Assembly: GCA_947493165.1 (NCBI GenBank)
Contig: CANLPY010000002.1
Location: 585,838 to 649,837 of the forward strand
Reading direction: 5' to 3'
Source of the DNA: an uncultured Erythrobacter sp.
Lineage (GTDB): Bacteria > Pseudomonadota > Alphaproteobacteria > Sphingomonadales > Sphingomonadaceae
Length of the DNA stretch: 64,000 nt
This document shows positions 51,392 to 60,336 of the stretch, one piece after another. Position 1 is the stretch's first letter, and every line of letters begins with the position of its first letter. Under the pieces are notes generated by a model. It did not search any database. It was not told the DNA's origin and saw only the letters and a program-made list of their open reading frames with translations. The position numbers were made by a program, and so were the translations under genes.

Positions 51392-52951
51392 TCATGCGAC
51401 CCTGGTGCACGGCGCCAGAGTTTGCGCAATTTCCGCCTTCAGCACTTTGCCCATTGCATTGCGCGGGAAAGCTTCGACCACGGCAAACTGTTTCGGGATT
51501 TTCTGCTTGCCGATGCGATCTGTGCACCAATCGGTCAGAACGCCCTCATCAGGTTCCGCCACGCCGCGTTTCAGCGTGATTGCCGCGACGATCTTTTCAC
51601 CCCAATAATCATCGGGGATGCCGACAACCGCGCTTTCTGCAATCGCCGGGTGCTGGTCCAGAATGAATTCGACCTCGCGCGGGTAGATGTTGATGCCGCC
51701 AGAGATGATCATCTCTTTCTTGCGCCCAACGATATAGTAGAACCCTTCTTCATCCTGCCGTGCCAGATCGCCAGCCGACACCCAGCCGTCCCTGATTGCT
51801 CTGTCGGTTTCATCGGGACGGTCGCGATAACCGGCAAACAGATAGGGCGAACGGCTGAACAGCTCGCCCACCTCGCCCTGGATGACCTCTTGACCATCAT
51901 CGCCGACAATTCGGATCGACGTATTGACGAACGGCCTGCCGACGCACTGCACCTTGCGCAATTGGTCGGCGGGACGCATCGAGGTGACGATCCCAGCTTC
52001 AGTCGAGCCGTAGCATTCGTGCAGCAAGCCTTCGCCGAAATGTTCGACGATGCGCTCCTTGATCGGTTGGGTCAGGGGTGCGGCGTTGGAAATGATGGCT
52101 TTCAGCTTGTGTCCGTGGCTTTTCGCGAGGGCATCTTCGTCGAGTGCGAAAAAACCCTGAAAATGCGTCGGCACCAGAAATATTCCCGTGACCTCTCCTC
52201 GTCCGATATGTGCCAGGGTCTGGACCGGATCGAACTTGGCATAGAGATCAAGCGAGCCACCGAAATACAGCGGCGCGATATTGAAGGCAAAACCTGCGCC
52301 ATGGCACAAGGGGGCTAGGCCCAAGAATCGATCATCAGGGCCGTAGCATCCATATTCGACTCCCATACCGAAGAATGTCAGCGACCGGCTGCGGTGAGTG
52401 ACACACACGCCCTTGGGCTCGCCTGTCGTTCCCGAAGTGTAGGGCATGACGAATACGGAATTTTCATCCGCCAGATCACTGTTTTTTGGATGGGCATCAC
52501 TGGCCGCTGCCAAAAGCTCATCAAGCTCCTCGCCAATGGCACAGATCTGCATGGACGCAGATGCCTGCTCCCTTACCGCCCTCGCAATAGAGGCATCACA
52601 CACCAGCACACTCGCGCCCGCATCAGCGCAGATTGCCAAGATCTCGCGGATCGACAATTTGGGATTGGGTTTCGCGACGGTAACCCCCACAGCGCCCAGG
52701 CCGCAGGTCAGTGCGATGAAATCAATCGAGTTGGACGCGGCAAGCGCCACCCGATCGCCTGCTTTAAGGCCCCATTGAGCGCGCGCGGCATGAGACACCC
52801 GGTTCATGCGCGCCACAAGCTGCGCATAGGTGACCTGATCGACTACCTCGCCTTGATCATAAGAGCGGATTGCGCATTTGTCGGGCTGCCGCGATGCAGC
52901 CGCGCGAATGCCTTCTGACGCCAATAGCGGCTTGGAATTCGCTGCGCTCAT
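51392..52951 (-). CDS. acyl-CoA synthetase (AMP-forming)
   Basis: A 519-aa adenylate-forming ligase. Core motifs are MPYTSGTTGEPKGV (A3, about residues 169-182), ECYGSTEAG (A5), GWVSAGDLARQDEEGFYYIVG (A7-A8, near 395) and GRKKEMIISGGINIYPREVE. The conserved Lys is in NAMGKVLKAE near the C-terminus. It activates a carboxylic acid to its CoA thioester. Co-directional neighbours are an amidohydrolase upstream and an MFS transporter downstream. Confidence 0.93.
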   Translation of the reverse strand: MSAANSKPLLASEGIRAAASRQPDKCAIRSYDQGEVVDQVTYAQLVARMNRVSHAARAQWGLKAGDRVALAASNSIDFIALTCGLGAVGVTVAKPNPKLSIREILAICADAGASVLVCDASIARAVREQASASMQICAIGEELDELLAAASDAHPKNSDLADENSVFVMPYTSGTTGEPKGVCVTHRSRSLTFFGMGVEYGCYGPDDRFLGLAPLCHGAGFAFNIAPLYFGGSLDLYAKFDPVQTLAHIGRGEVTGIFLVPTHFQGFFALDEDALAKSHGHKLKAIISNAAPLTQPIKERIVEHFGEGLLHECYGSTEAGIVTSMRPADQLRKVQCVGRPFVNTSIRIVGDDGQEVIQGEVGELFSRSPYLFAGYRDRPDETDRAIRDGWVSAGDLARQDEEGFYYIVGRKKEMIISGGINIYPREVEFILDQHPAIAESAVVGIPDDYWGEKIVAAITLKRGVAEPDEGVLTDWCTDRIGKQKIPKQFAVVEAFPRNAMGKVLKAEIAQTLAPCTRVA

Positions 52952-53017
52952 GATGATGCACCAGCCATTGCTGCATGACGATACAAATGAGGGAGGCCCG
53001 AACGAAGCGCCATCAGA

Positions 53018-53881
53018 TCAGCTCGCCTGCTTCAGATTGAACAATCGAAGCGCGTTATCCCGCATCACCTTCTGATGACTGGCAGGTCGCAGGTTCAGGT
53101 CGCCGATTTCCCGCACAGCGCGCTCAGGATCAATCACGGGCCAGTCTGTGCCGAACAGCACTTTGTCTTGGCCATAAGAGTTCATGTAGTGAACCAGATT
53201 GTCCGGCCAGTGCTTTGGCGCATAGGCATCGGTGCCGATAAAGACGTTCTCGTGCTTCCACGCCATTGAGATCATTTCTTCGGTCCACGGTACGCCGATA
53301 TGGATGCCGATCAGGGTCAGTTCAGGAAAATCAATAGCCACAGTGTCGAGCGTGATTGGCCGACCAACGCTGGGTAGGCGCCGGGTGCGCGAATAGACCA
53401 GATTGTGACCCACCTGCATCATGATCGGGATGCCCAGTTCACAGCACTTGGCGTAAATGGGATAATATTTGCGGTGGTCTGGCGCCAATTCCATCCAGTG
53501 CGGATACAAATGCGCCCCGACAAAGCCCAATTCCTTAACCGCATATTCCAGTTCGGCAACTTGCTCCATGCCGCGGTAAGGATCGACCCCGGCCAATCCG
53601 TAATAGCGATCCGGATGGCGGGCACAGACCTCTGCCACATCGGCATAGGGTATCTCGAACGATCCCTGCATACGGATGTCGCCTGCGCGAACCGCGATCA
53701 GCAGGGATTTGTCAATCCCGGCCCGGTCCATACGCTCCAGATAGTCGGTCTCGCTAACACCGCCGCGCATTTCGGTGGGCATGCGCACCTGATCCTTGAA
53801 ATGATCGTCGAGACCGGTGCGGCCCTCTGTAACCATCTTTGGCGTGTATAGATTTGTTACAATGTCAATTGCGCCTTGCAC
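53018..53881 (-). CDS. amidohydrolase_2-family protein lacking the N-terminal HxH
   Basis: A 287-aa protein of the ACMSD/amidohydrolase-2 family (PF04909). Recognisable parts are YGLAGVDPY, LYPHWMELAPDHRKYYPIY (about 140-158), IGIHIGVPWTEEM and KVLFGTDWPVIDPERA (with the conserved Asp). The usual metal-binding HxH near the start is absent: the strand reads IDIVTNLYTP. The start is taken as GTG 53881 because GGAG lies 8-9 bases upstream; the frame open to 53983 has no family-like sequence. It may be metal-free, use other ligands, or serve as a partner of the second amidohydrolase. Confidence 0.82.
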   Translation of the reverse strand: MQGAIDIVTNLYTPKMVTEGRTGLDDHFKDQVRMPTEMRGGVSETDYLERMDRAGIDKSLLIAVRAGDIRMQGSFEIPYADVAEVCARHPDRYYGLAGVDPYRGMEQVAELEYAVKELGFVGAHLYPHWMELAPDHRKYYPIYAKCCELGIPIMMQVGHNLVYSRTRRLPSVGRPITLDTVAIDFPELTLIGIHIGVPWTEEMISMAWKHENVFIGTDAYAPKHWPDNLVHYMNSYGQDKVLFGTDWPVIDPERAVREIGDLNLRPASHQKVMRDNALRLFNLKQAS

Positions 53882-54014
53882 GCGATGTGCTCCCAAATGA
53901 TAACTTCCAAGCCGCGGCAACCACGGCAAATTCCAACTTCCATGCAATCGGGCAGGGGGATCAGCGCCATTTGCGCCGAACATCCTGTTTCAATCTTGCG
54001 ACCCCGACTCTGCT

Positions 54015-54383
54015 TCACGATCCCTTGCGAAGAGCCAGTATCCCGTCATAATCTTCCTTGAATTTCGACTTGGCGCGATCGCTCAACCGATCATTGTGCC
54101 AGATGGGAGAGGATTCGATTGCGACTTCGACATCATTGACCCCATCCAGTTTCTTGAGCGTTTCAATTACCGCGTTGGAAATCTTGTATTCAAAAAAGCA
54201 GTTGGGATCGGTCAGCGTCATCGAGACGCGAACTTTGTCCTCGTCCAGTTCCACTTCGTTGATCAGCCCCATGTCGATGATCGACAAATCCTTGCCCGCC
54301 AGGCACATGCAGGGATCGCCAATGTCACCCAGCGCTTTCTCGATTTTCTTGGACAGATCGATTACACTTTGTGGTTGGCTCAT
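54015..54383 (-). CDS. MIP18/PaaD-like (DUF59) metal-sulfur cluster assembly-type protein
   Basis: A 122-aa protein with the FeS_assembly_P (PF01883) fold. Seen are a helical start, GDIGDPCMCLAGKDLSIIDM, GLINEVELDEDKVRVSMTL, and TDPNCFFEYKISNAVIETLKKLDG with the typical Asp-Pro-x-Cys-like region. Such proteins assist Fe-S or metal loading of partner enzymes. It overlaps the upstream amidohydrolase gene by four bases and lies 133 bases before the second amidohydrolase, so it may mature one of them or a local Fe-S enzyme. Confidence 0.82.
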   Translation of the reverse strand: MSQPQSVIDLSKKIEKALGDIGDPCMCLAGKDLSIIDMGLINEVELDEDKVRVSMTLTDPNCFFEYKISNAVIETLKKLDGVNDVEVAIESSPIWHNDRLSDRAKSKFKEDYDGILALRKGS

Positions 54384-55573
54384 GCTTCACCTCGCACGGC
54401 TGCCCAAGGACGACGAAGTCCCTTTTCGGCTCGATATTTGCTGAAGCGATCGTCGGCAATCTTCGCGTGAGTTGCCGCAATGTCCAAACCATGGAAACGG
54501 GCGAAATTATTGCCCATTATGTTGTCTTTGTCTTCCTGCGTCAGTGGGTAGTCAAAGAGTGTCCCTTCGGGCGCTTTATGGGCCTCAAGCGCTTCGATCA
54601 CAAAGCGCGGATGGGGATTGGTCGCGGCTGATGAATAGATGAGACGATCCGACCCGACCGTGGTCATGTACATATACATCATTTCGTTGAAACGCCGCGG
54701 GTCGATAAGCGGCCAAAGCATCGGCCCCTCCATCACCGCAGTGACGTTTTCATACTCACTCATCAGCAGAATGGTCGCTTCGTTGAGCAGCCAACCAGCG
54801 TGCACCAGATGGAACAGCAAATCGGGGAAATTCTTGGCAGCGCCGGCGATATCGTTGACGCCATAAGGACGCTTTTTGGTCAGCGTCTTGAAATCATATT
54901 CGACCAGCTTGTGGATCGCGACATGCTTGACGCCCAGATCCTGCAGATGCTCGAAAATAGGAAAGGCGATTTTGGTATCATCCATATACCAATCGGTCGC
55001 CTGTCCGGTTTCATCATTGAAGCCGGTCGGGTAGAGCTTGATCCCGTCGGCACCCTGGCTCACCAGCTCATTGGCCAGCGCGAGCACTTCATCCCTCGGA
55101 CGCCCCAGATCGAGCGCACCATACCAGAACACCCGGTCAGGATAGTGCTTCTTTAGGTAAGCTCCCTTCTCGTTCGTGACGAGCCCATCGATATTGTACT
55201 GAAACAGCGGAACTGAGTGCATGCACACGATATCCGTTGTGCTCTCAAGTAGCATCGTGTCGATAAATTCTTCAGGCTGCCAATCGCGCGCCCATTGATC
55301 TTCGGTTAACGTGTGCTGAGCCGGACAGCAAAGCACATGGTAATCATATGCCCCATTGAATGAAGACAGTCGGTTGCGCCGGTTGTCCGGTCGCTGGTTG
55401 TAGGCATGCGCAACCGCATCGATGATCAATCGGTCCGTGCGGGGAGAAGGTAGCGGGCCGACATCATCATTGACTTGGGCCAAGACAGGGCTGCCCTGCA
55501 CCGTCGATGCAAGGCCAGTTGCAAACGCGCCCTTTACCAAAGAGCGGCGATTGGTGAGGAATTTGTAAGCGAT
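54380..55573 (-). CDS. amidohydrolase-family protein with probable Tat signal, non-standard start
   Basis: An amidohydrolase_2-type protein with IIDAVAHAYN near the start, ADGIKLYPTGF in the middle and an FHLVHAGWLLNEA metal-site region. In frame upstream of the first standard start (TTG 55540) the strand reads AYKFLTNRRSLVKGAFATG, followed by a hydrophobic stretch and VLAQ: a clear twin-arginine export signal. No ATG, GTG or TTG precedes the two Arg. An ATC at 55573 sits 7 bases after GGAG and is the likeliest initiator (397 aa). A sequencing error at that codon is the alternative. It overlaps the MIP18-like gene by four bases. Confidence 0.78.
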   Translation of the reverse strand: MAYKFLTNRRSLVKGAFATGLASTVQGSPVLAQVNDDVGPLPSPRTDRLIIDAVAHAYNQRPDNRRNRLSSFNGAYDYHVLCCPAQHTLTEDQWARDWQPEEFIDTMLLESTTDIVCMHSVPLFQYNIDGLVTNEKGAYLKKHYPDRVFWYGALDLGRPRDEVLALANELVSQGADGIKLYPTGFNDETGQATDWYMDDTKIAFPIFEHLQDLGVKHVAIHKLVEYDFKTLTKKRPYGVNDIAGAAKNFPDLLFHLVHAGWLLNEATILLMSEYENVTAVMEGPMLWPLIDPRRFNEMMYMYMTTVGSDRLIYSSAATNPHPRFVIEALEAHKAPEGTLFDYPLTQEDKDNIMGNNFARFHGLDIAATHAKIADDRFSKYRAEKGLRRPWAAVRGEA

Positions 55574-55707
55574 TGGGCTTCTCCTTAGAGGCTTGTCACT
55601 CTCAAATAGCAGCCTTGGCCAAAATCGGGGTGGATTTAATGATCCCGGTTGCAGACGGACTTGGCTTCAGAGCGAACCCAGTCACGCCCGCAACCGGGGC
55701 TCATTTA

Positions 55708-57951
55708 TCAGATCCGGAACTTGGCACGGATCGCCCAACGCATTGGGTCGATCTGCGTACCGGCCGGTTGTGCAGTTACATACTGCTCGACATTGAAACA
55801 GTTTGAACATTCAAGGCCAAGCGACCAGACACCACTGTCATGTTCGTAGATGAGGCTTGAGTTGACGAGGAAGGCCTCCTCGATCAGCGCCATCGAAGTC
55901 GGCGTAGCTGCGCGAAGCGCCTCTGCGGTGTAGTCGCCAACCCCAGTAAATACGATCGCCCCACCAAGACCTGGAAGGTCTTGCTCATAGGTCATACCAA
56001 TCGCACCAGTGAAATCTGGCGCACTACCAATCGCCGAGTCCAGAGTGAAACCAGCAGCCAATGCCAAGTCCGAAAGGCTGGTATACTGAGCATCCTGATA
56101 GCCAGCACTACCAAAAATGCGCAGACCGTCTACCGGGATCACCGACATTTCGACTTCAACACCAGTGGTTTCAGAATCACCCGCATTGCCCGTAACAAAG
56201 ATTGGCGGTGCAGTGTTTGGAAGCGCAGAGTTGATCTGCAGATCTTCGAAATCGGCATGGAAAAGGGTCGCATTAAAGCGGACCCGATCATTGAACAGAT
56301 CGGTTTTCACACCAAGCTCGTATGACCATACTTCTTCGGGTCCGAAATCAGCGAACGCGGCCGGATTGGTTGCGCGGGCATTCCAACCGCCTGACTTGAA
56401 GCCATTGGTCGCGGAAGCAAATATCAGAATATCGGGCGTTGCCTGATACTGAACGCCAAACTTCGGGGTGAAGCGCGAGGTATTCAGCTCATCCGGGAAC
56501 GGGATATCGTTTTCAGTGAATCCTGCTGCACCAAACACTTCCAGATCAAGCGTTTTCTCCTCGTCGGTCCAGCGAAGGCCAGCCGTCAGCGTCAGCTTCT
56601 CGGTGATGTTGGCATCCCACTGCGAATATACAGCAAAGCTACGCGTGTCGTTCTTCAGCAGACGGTCTGCGATTTCAAAGGGCGCAGCCCCGCCAAACGC
56701 GATGTAGTCCTGAAAATCAGTTACGTTGCGTTCGTCCAGATAGTACACACCGCTAGTGTATGAGAGCAACCCGTCGAGCAGCGTGCCCGTCAATTTGACT
56801 TCTTGGCTGAACAGTTGGTGGACCGCATCGTTTGTGATCGCGAACGCGCTCAACGGCTGAGACAGCCGGTTCCCAAGAAAGTCGACGGCGAATTCATGAT
56901 CGGTATTACGATAGCCGGTAATGAATTCCAGATCGGCATCGCCAAGCCCGATAACCAGCGATGAAGTCACCGCGGTTTCGTTCACTTCGTTCCAAGCACA
57001 GTTATTCGCCAACCAATCGCGCGGAGTGTCACCCGTGTCACACGATTGCTGAAGCGCGGTTGTTGTTCGCCAATCACCAGCATCGGTATCTTCGATCGGC
57101 GCCGGGAACGGCAGGTCAGCCGGGCCAGACGTACCCGGGATATAACCGATACTGTTAATTCGGGTTACGTTAGCATTCCAGGTTACATTATCAGCCAGTT
57201 GCCAGCGAAGAGCCGCTCGACCTCCCCAGCCCCGGTCTTCTCCGTAATTGTCATCGCCAGTGATGATGCTGGTGATCCAACCGTCATCATCAACATAAAA
57301 GCCGGAGACCATCACAGCCAAGTCGTCCGTTACCGGCGTATTGACCGTACCTCGCAATTCCACCCGATTGAACCGACCGTAGGCAGCCTCACCTTTGACG
57401 TAGAATTCATCTTCCGGCTTCTTAGTGATAATATTCACTGCACCGCCAGTCGTGTTCTTGCCGAACAGCGTACCTTGCGGCCCGCGTAGCACTTCAACAC
57501 GCTCAACCTCAAACAGGCTGATGTTCGATGAACCCTGCCGAGGGACTAGAATGTCATCGACATAGCTGCTGACGGGAGGATCAAATGTCGCGATCGATTC
57601 AGAGTTACCAATACCGCGGATAAAATATGCATTGGCCGTACCTAACACATTCGCATTGTTAAAAGTGTTCAGGTTGGGGACAAATTCGACCACATCGCCA
57701 ATGTCCGAGGTCACCAGCCTGGAGAGATCCTCCTCAGTGAATGCGGAAACGGTAACCGGGACCTTCTGCAGTGACTGCTCCCTGCGCTGCGCCGTGACAA
57801 TGATATTGGCATTGCCTTGCGACGTCTGAACTTCGGTGCTTTGCGGATCTGCTTCCTGCGCGAAAGCCGCACCAGCTCCATTAACACACAGTGCCACATA
57901 TGCTGCTGCCGTCCATGTACGACGACCACCTAAACCAAACTTGCTGATCAT
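55708..57951 (-). CDS. TonB-dependent outer membrane receptor (second)
   Basis: A 747-aa receptor. It has an N-terminal signal ending near AAFAQEAD, TonB-box-like IIVTAQRREQSLQ (about 50-62), plug motifs FIRGIGNSESIATFDPPVSS and RGPQGTLFGKNTTGGAVNII, and a C-terminal strand IRAKFRI. The DPPVSSYVDDILVPRQG segment is typical of sphingomonad receptors for organic acids and aromatics. GGAGGG precedes the ATG at 57951. It is transcribed towards the amidohydrolase genes. Its upstream DNA holds a palindrome and an element shared with the bicupin/IclR region. Confidence 0.94.
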   Translation of the reverse strand: MISKFGLGGRRTWTAAAYVALCVNGAGAAFAQEADPQSTEVQTSQGNANIIVTAQRREQSLQKVPVTVSAFTEEDLSRLVTSDIGDVVEFVPNLNTFNNANVLGTANAYFIRGIGNSESIATFDPPVSSYVDDILVPRQGSSNISLFEVERVEVLRGPQGTLFGKNTTGGAVNIITKKPEDEFYVKGEAAYGRFNRVELRGTVNTPVTDDLAVMVSGFYVDDDGWITSIITGDDNYGEDRGWGGRAALRWQLADNVTWNANVTRINSIGYIPGTSGPADLPFPAPIEDTDAGDWRTTTALQQSCDTGDTPRDWLANNCAWNEVNETAVTSSLVIGLGDADLEFITGYRNTDHEFAVDFLGNRLSQPLSAFAITNDAVHQLFSQEVKLTGTLLDGLLSYTSGVYYLDERNVTDFQDYIAFGGAAPFEIADRLLKNDTRSFAVYSQWDANITEKLTLTAGLRWTDEEKTLDLEVFGAAGFTENDIPFPDELNTSRFTPKFGVQYQATPDILIFASATNGFKSGGWNARATNPAAFADFGPEEVWSYELGVKTDLFNDRVRFNATLFHADFEDLQINSALPNTAPPIFVTGNAGDSETTGVEVEMSVIPVDGLRIFGSAGYQDAQYTSLSDLALAAGFTLDSAIGSAPDFTGAIGMTYEQDLPGLGGAIVFTGVGDYTAEALRAATPTSMALIEEAFLVNSSLIYEHDSGVWSLGLECSNCFNVEQYVTAQPAGTQIDPMRWAIRAKFRI

Positions 57952-58007
57952 TTTTCCCTCCAACAACTCCCCAGATCGGGCGTGATGTCCGGATATTGGT
58001 CTACATG

Positions 58008-58021
58008 CTTATTCACCAATG
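58008..58021 (-). promoter_or_regulatory. shared element upstream of TonB receptor
   Basis: On the minus strand this reads CATTGGTGAATAAG. It matches CATTTGTGAATAAG at 61463-61476 in the bicupin/IclR gap except at one position. Its place 57 bases upstream of the receptor start suggests a common regulator binding site, perhaps for the IclR protein encoded at 61678. This is inference from sequence identity only. Confidence 0.35.
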
Positions 58022-58038
58022 TAAATTGTCATTCACAT
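58019..58038. promoter_or_regulatory. imperfect palindrome upstream of TonB receptor
   Basis: ATGTAAATTGTCATTCACAT has 8-base arms with seven matches around a 4-base centre. It lies about 70 bases upstream of the TonB receptor start and overlaps the shared element at 58008-58021. A regulator dimer could bind here; the protein is not identified. Confidence 0.4.
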
Positions 58039-58575
58039 ACATGAATTGGAATTACGGATATGTGTTGACCCTCAAGACCGGCAAGCAACTGGGCTTCGCA
58101 GCCCTTGCAATGCGGTACGCGAAACCGCTCGCAATTGAAACGAATGGCGCAGCAGGGACACTCCATTAATTCTGCTCCGGAGACTGCGTGAAATATTTGA
58201 CTATCTGATTTTGTTACTAAAAATATACCCTCAGAAGATGCATCAGAGAAAAGGGTTACCCGTTCTGGAAGCGGGATTAGGGACTCACATTTGGGGGTTG
58301 CATCGCGCCCTAGTACCAGTCTCGATACCCTCGAGCGCTTCATCTAAGACCTGTCGATCAATTTGCCGAATTATCGCATAGTGATTGCGCAAAGCAAGCC
58401 TTCATCGCATCTGTGAAGCGCGTTTGACGCTGCTAGACGCAATTCTGTTTCAATTGCGCCGGGGTTTGTCGTTATTCGCGTCGCGCAATCAAAATCGCGA
58501 CCGACATTGCGATCGGATGTGCTAGATGGTTTAGGGGGCAATCCAGAAGGCGCAGAGGTATGCGTCAGGAGTCGT

Positions 58576-58683
58576 ATGAACAAAAACGGGCGCAAAAACC
58601 GGCGTTGGCTTCACGCCCTTCGCCGTGCGCGTCCCTCAACCGTGTGGAAACCCGGACCCAAATTGTCTGCGATGGCAGTCTAG
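58576..58683 (+). CDS. possible small basic protein
   Basis: A 35-codon frame starts MNKNGRKNRRWLHALRRARP and ends KLSAMAV. It is strongly basic, with GGAG 4 bases before the ATG. It lies alone in the gene-poor stretch. No family was recognised and it may be chance; it is listed because the ribosome site and codon start are good. Confidence 0.2.
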   Translation: MNKNGRKNRRWLHALRRARPSTVWKPGPKLSAMAV

Positions 58684-58718
58684 CTACTAAGGGTCGCCTA
58701 CCAGGTTTGCTCAAGCCT

Positions 58719-59081
58719 CTATTCCGGTGATGCTACAGAGTCGATAACGCTTTTCCATTCAGCGGAATCGTCATTCCGTCCCATCTCACCGTTATCCAAA
58801 TCGATATCGATTATACGCAGGATTTGGGCCAGTGAACTTTCGCGCCTTGCGTCGCGCTCTTCCAGAATTGGCTTGGTCGGTTTGAACGCTTCAATCTCAT
58901 CGCGCGCCACCAGGCCTTTCGTCTCCAACAGGCGTTCAATCGTGTCCAGGCGATCGCGCAATACCGCGACCTCGCCGCAAGAGGCCATCAACATAGCCAG
59001 CAGTTTGTCGATGGCTGGATCATCGAAGAAGTAAGGCCGTTGACCTTTCGCGTGCTTTTGCAAGCTGTGCTCATTTTCCAT
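58719..59081 (-). CDS. hypothetical protein, partly coiled coil
   Basis: A 120-aa acidic protein from the ATG at 59081 (AAGGG about 8 bases upstream). It has a helical, probably coiled-coil, middle (AIDKLLAMLMASCGEVAVLR, then DRLDTIERLLE at about 33-60) and a charged C-terminal half. No domain was recognised. It starts inside a small gap after the methyltransferase stop, so it is the downstream partner of that gene. The phrase PYFFDDPAIDKLLAML is the most conserved-looking part. Confidence 0.65.
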   Translation of the reverse strand: MENEHSLQKHAKGQRPYFFDDPAIDKLLAMLMASCGEVAVLRDRLDTIERLLETKGLVARDEIEAFKPTKPILEERDARRESSLAQILRIIDIDLDNGEMGRNDDSAEWKSVIDSVASPE

Positions 59082-59095
59082 GTGGCAACACCCTT

Positions 59096-60280
59096 CTATT
59101 TTTTCCAGCAACCCCAGAGATACCAGATTCCGCCACCGCCAAAATCGCCCCCCTGGAAAATGTTTGTCCGTTTGTTTTGCGCGGCCTCAAACACACTGGG
59201 TGCCATCGCCTCGAATACATGTTCAGGATTGAAACCCGCATCAGACACCAGGCTTTCAAGATCAAGCTCGTGCGTGTAGCCCCAGAACGGCTCATTATTA
59301 TTGTACGTGTCCCAATCCAAGATGAACGCATCATACTCGTCCATATCCTTGTAGGGCGGGGTTTCACTGTGAACCATCAATCCGTCCGGAGCCAGCAAGC
59401 GCGAACATTCGGCAAGAATGTTCTTTAGCGCCTTGGCAGAGGTTTCATGCAGCAGAATGTGCGACACGATCAGGTCGAAACTGCCGTCCTCAAAGTCGAG
59501 CTTTTCTGCATTCTGCTGTGAAAAATGAACTGTCTTGCCAAGAGATTCTGCGCGCGAGTGCGCGTATCGCAGCATGGGTGCTGCAACATCAACTGCATGC
59601 ACTTCTGCATCGGGATAAGCATCGACATAAGGCAAGGTGCTATGGCCGACCGCACACCCAAGGTCGAGAATGCGCTTGGGCGCAAAGTCGGGGTTCTTCG
59701 CCTTGATATATGCGACCTGGCTGGCACCCATATCATCATTGAATGGCCCCATGCGGCCCATGGCATAGACATAAACGCCGCTGTCATACAGCGCGCCTGC
59801 TGATACGTCGTCATCAGCAAACTCGGTGTGATAGGCACCAGGTTGGCAGTGAATATCGACCGCCGTGTGGTAGCGCGGTACATCGAGCGAAGGATTGAGT
59901 CGCAGCGAACCGCCTGCCTTGCTGGAGGCATCACCAGCGCCCTTTGCGAGATCTATCAGGTCATCAAGTTGCCGCTCGATCGGCAATTGGCAAGAAGCCC
60001 ACATCATTTCCTGGCTGGTGCGCAGCATCGAGCTCCAGAAACGGTAATAGCCCTGTTCGTTCATCACCTTTCGAACTTCGTGCCGGGTTTTAGGCGCTCG
60101 GCCGTTCTCACGCTCGAACTGCGGCTTGGCCTTCTGTTCATAGATCAACCGGTTTTTGGGCGATACATGTGTCGCGAGATGGAGCTTGAATGACTTTACG
60201 AACTCCTGCCGAGCAAACTCATCATGGCTTTGCTGCGGCAATACTGAGTGCCGATACTGCTTATAATCCGGTGTCATCAT
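59096..60280 (-). CDS. class I SAM-dependent methyltransferase
   Basis: A 394-aa protein. Residues about 1-190 are an N-terminal extension with no recognised fold, rich in charged residues and including the region HTAVDIHCQPGAYHTE. The C-terminal part is a class I methyltransferase with motif I ILDLGCAVGHST (about 204-215), AVDVAAPMLRYA and FDLIVSHILLHE, plus a closing GGGGIWYLWGC. The substrate is likely a small molecule of the catabolic island. It is followed by the 120-aa hypothetical gene and preceded by the bicupin gene on the same strand. Confidence 0.86.
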   Translation of the reverse strand: MMTPDYKQYRHSVLPQQSHDEFARQEFVKSFKLHLATHVSPKNRLIYEQKAKPQFERENGRAPKTRHEVRKVMNEQGYYRFWSSMLRTSQEMMWASCQLPIERQLDDLIDLAKGAGDASSKAGGSLRLNPSLDVPRYHTAVDIHCQPGAYHTEFADDDVSAGALYDSGVYVYAMGRMGPFNDDMGASQVAYIKAKNPDFAPKRILDLGCAVGHSTLPYVDAYPDAEVHAVDVAAPMLRYAHSRAESLGKTVHFSQQNAEKLDFEDGSFDLIVSHILLHETSAKALKNILAECSRLLAPDGLMVHSETPPYKDMDEYDAFILDWDTYNNNEPFWGYTHELDLESLVSDAGFNPEHVFEAMAPSVFEAAQNKRTNIFQGGDFGGGGIWYLWGCWKK

Positions 60281-60336
60281 GATCCTCTTCCTATATCAGG
60301 CTATGTCCGTTTTCAGCACGGTCGCTTTTCATCTCC

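Larger units (their letters stand above)
57952..58718. other. 767-base gene-poor region
   Basis: It lies upstream of the TonB receptor gene and downstream of the 120-aa hypothetical gene. It contains the palindrome and shared element described separately and a possible 35-codon basic frame at 58576-58683. On the minus strand, 58029-58343 could encode a Cys-rich segment (ECPCC, then HCKGCEAQ), but codon use and context do not convince me. It may be a remnant of an earlier gene. Confidence 0.45.

Noticed and set aside
58029..58343. Minus-strand Cys-rich frame (ECPCC, HCKGCE)
   Set aside because: It could be a zinc-ribbon protein, but the spacing fits no family I know and it lies in the receptor promoter region; kept only as a remark.
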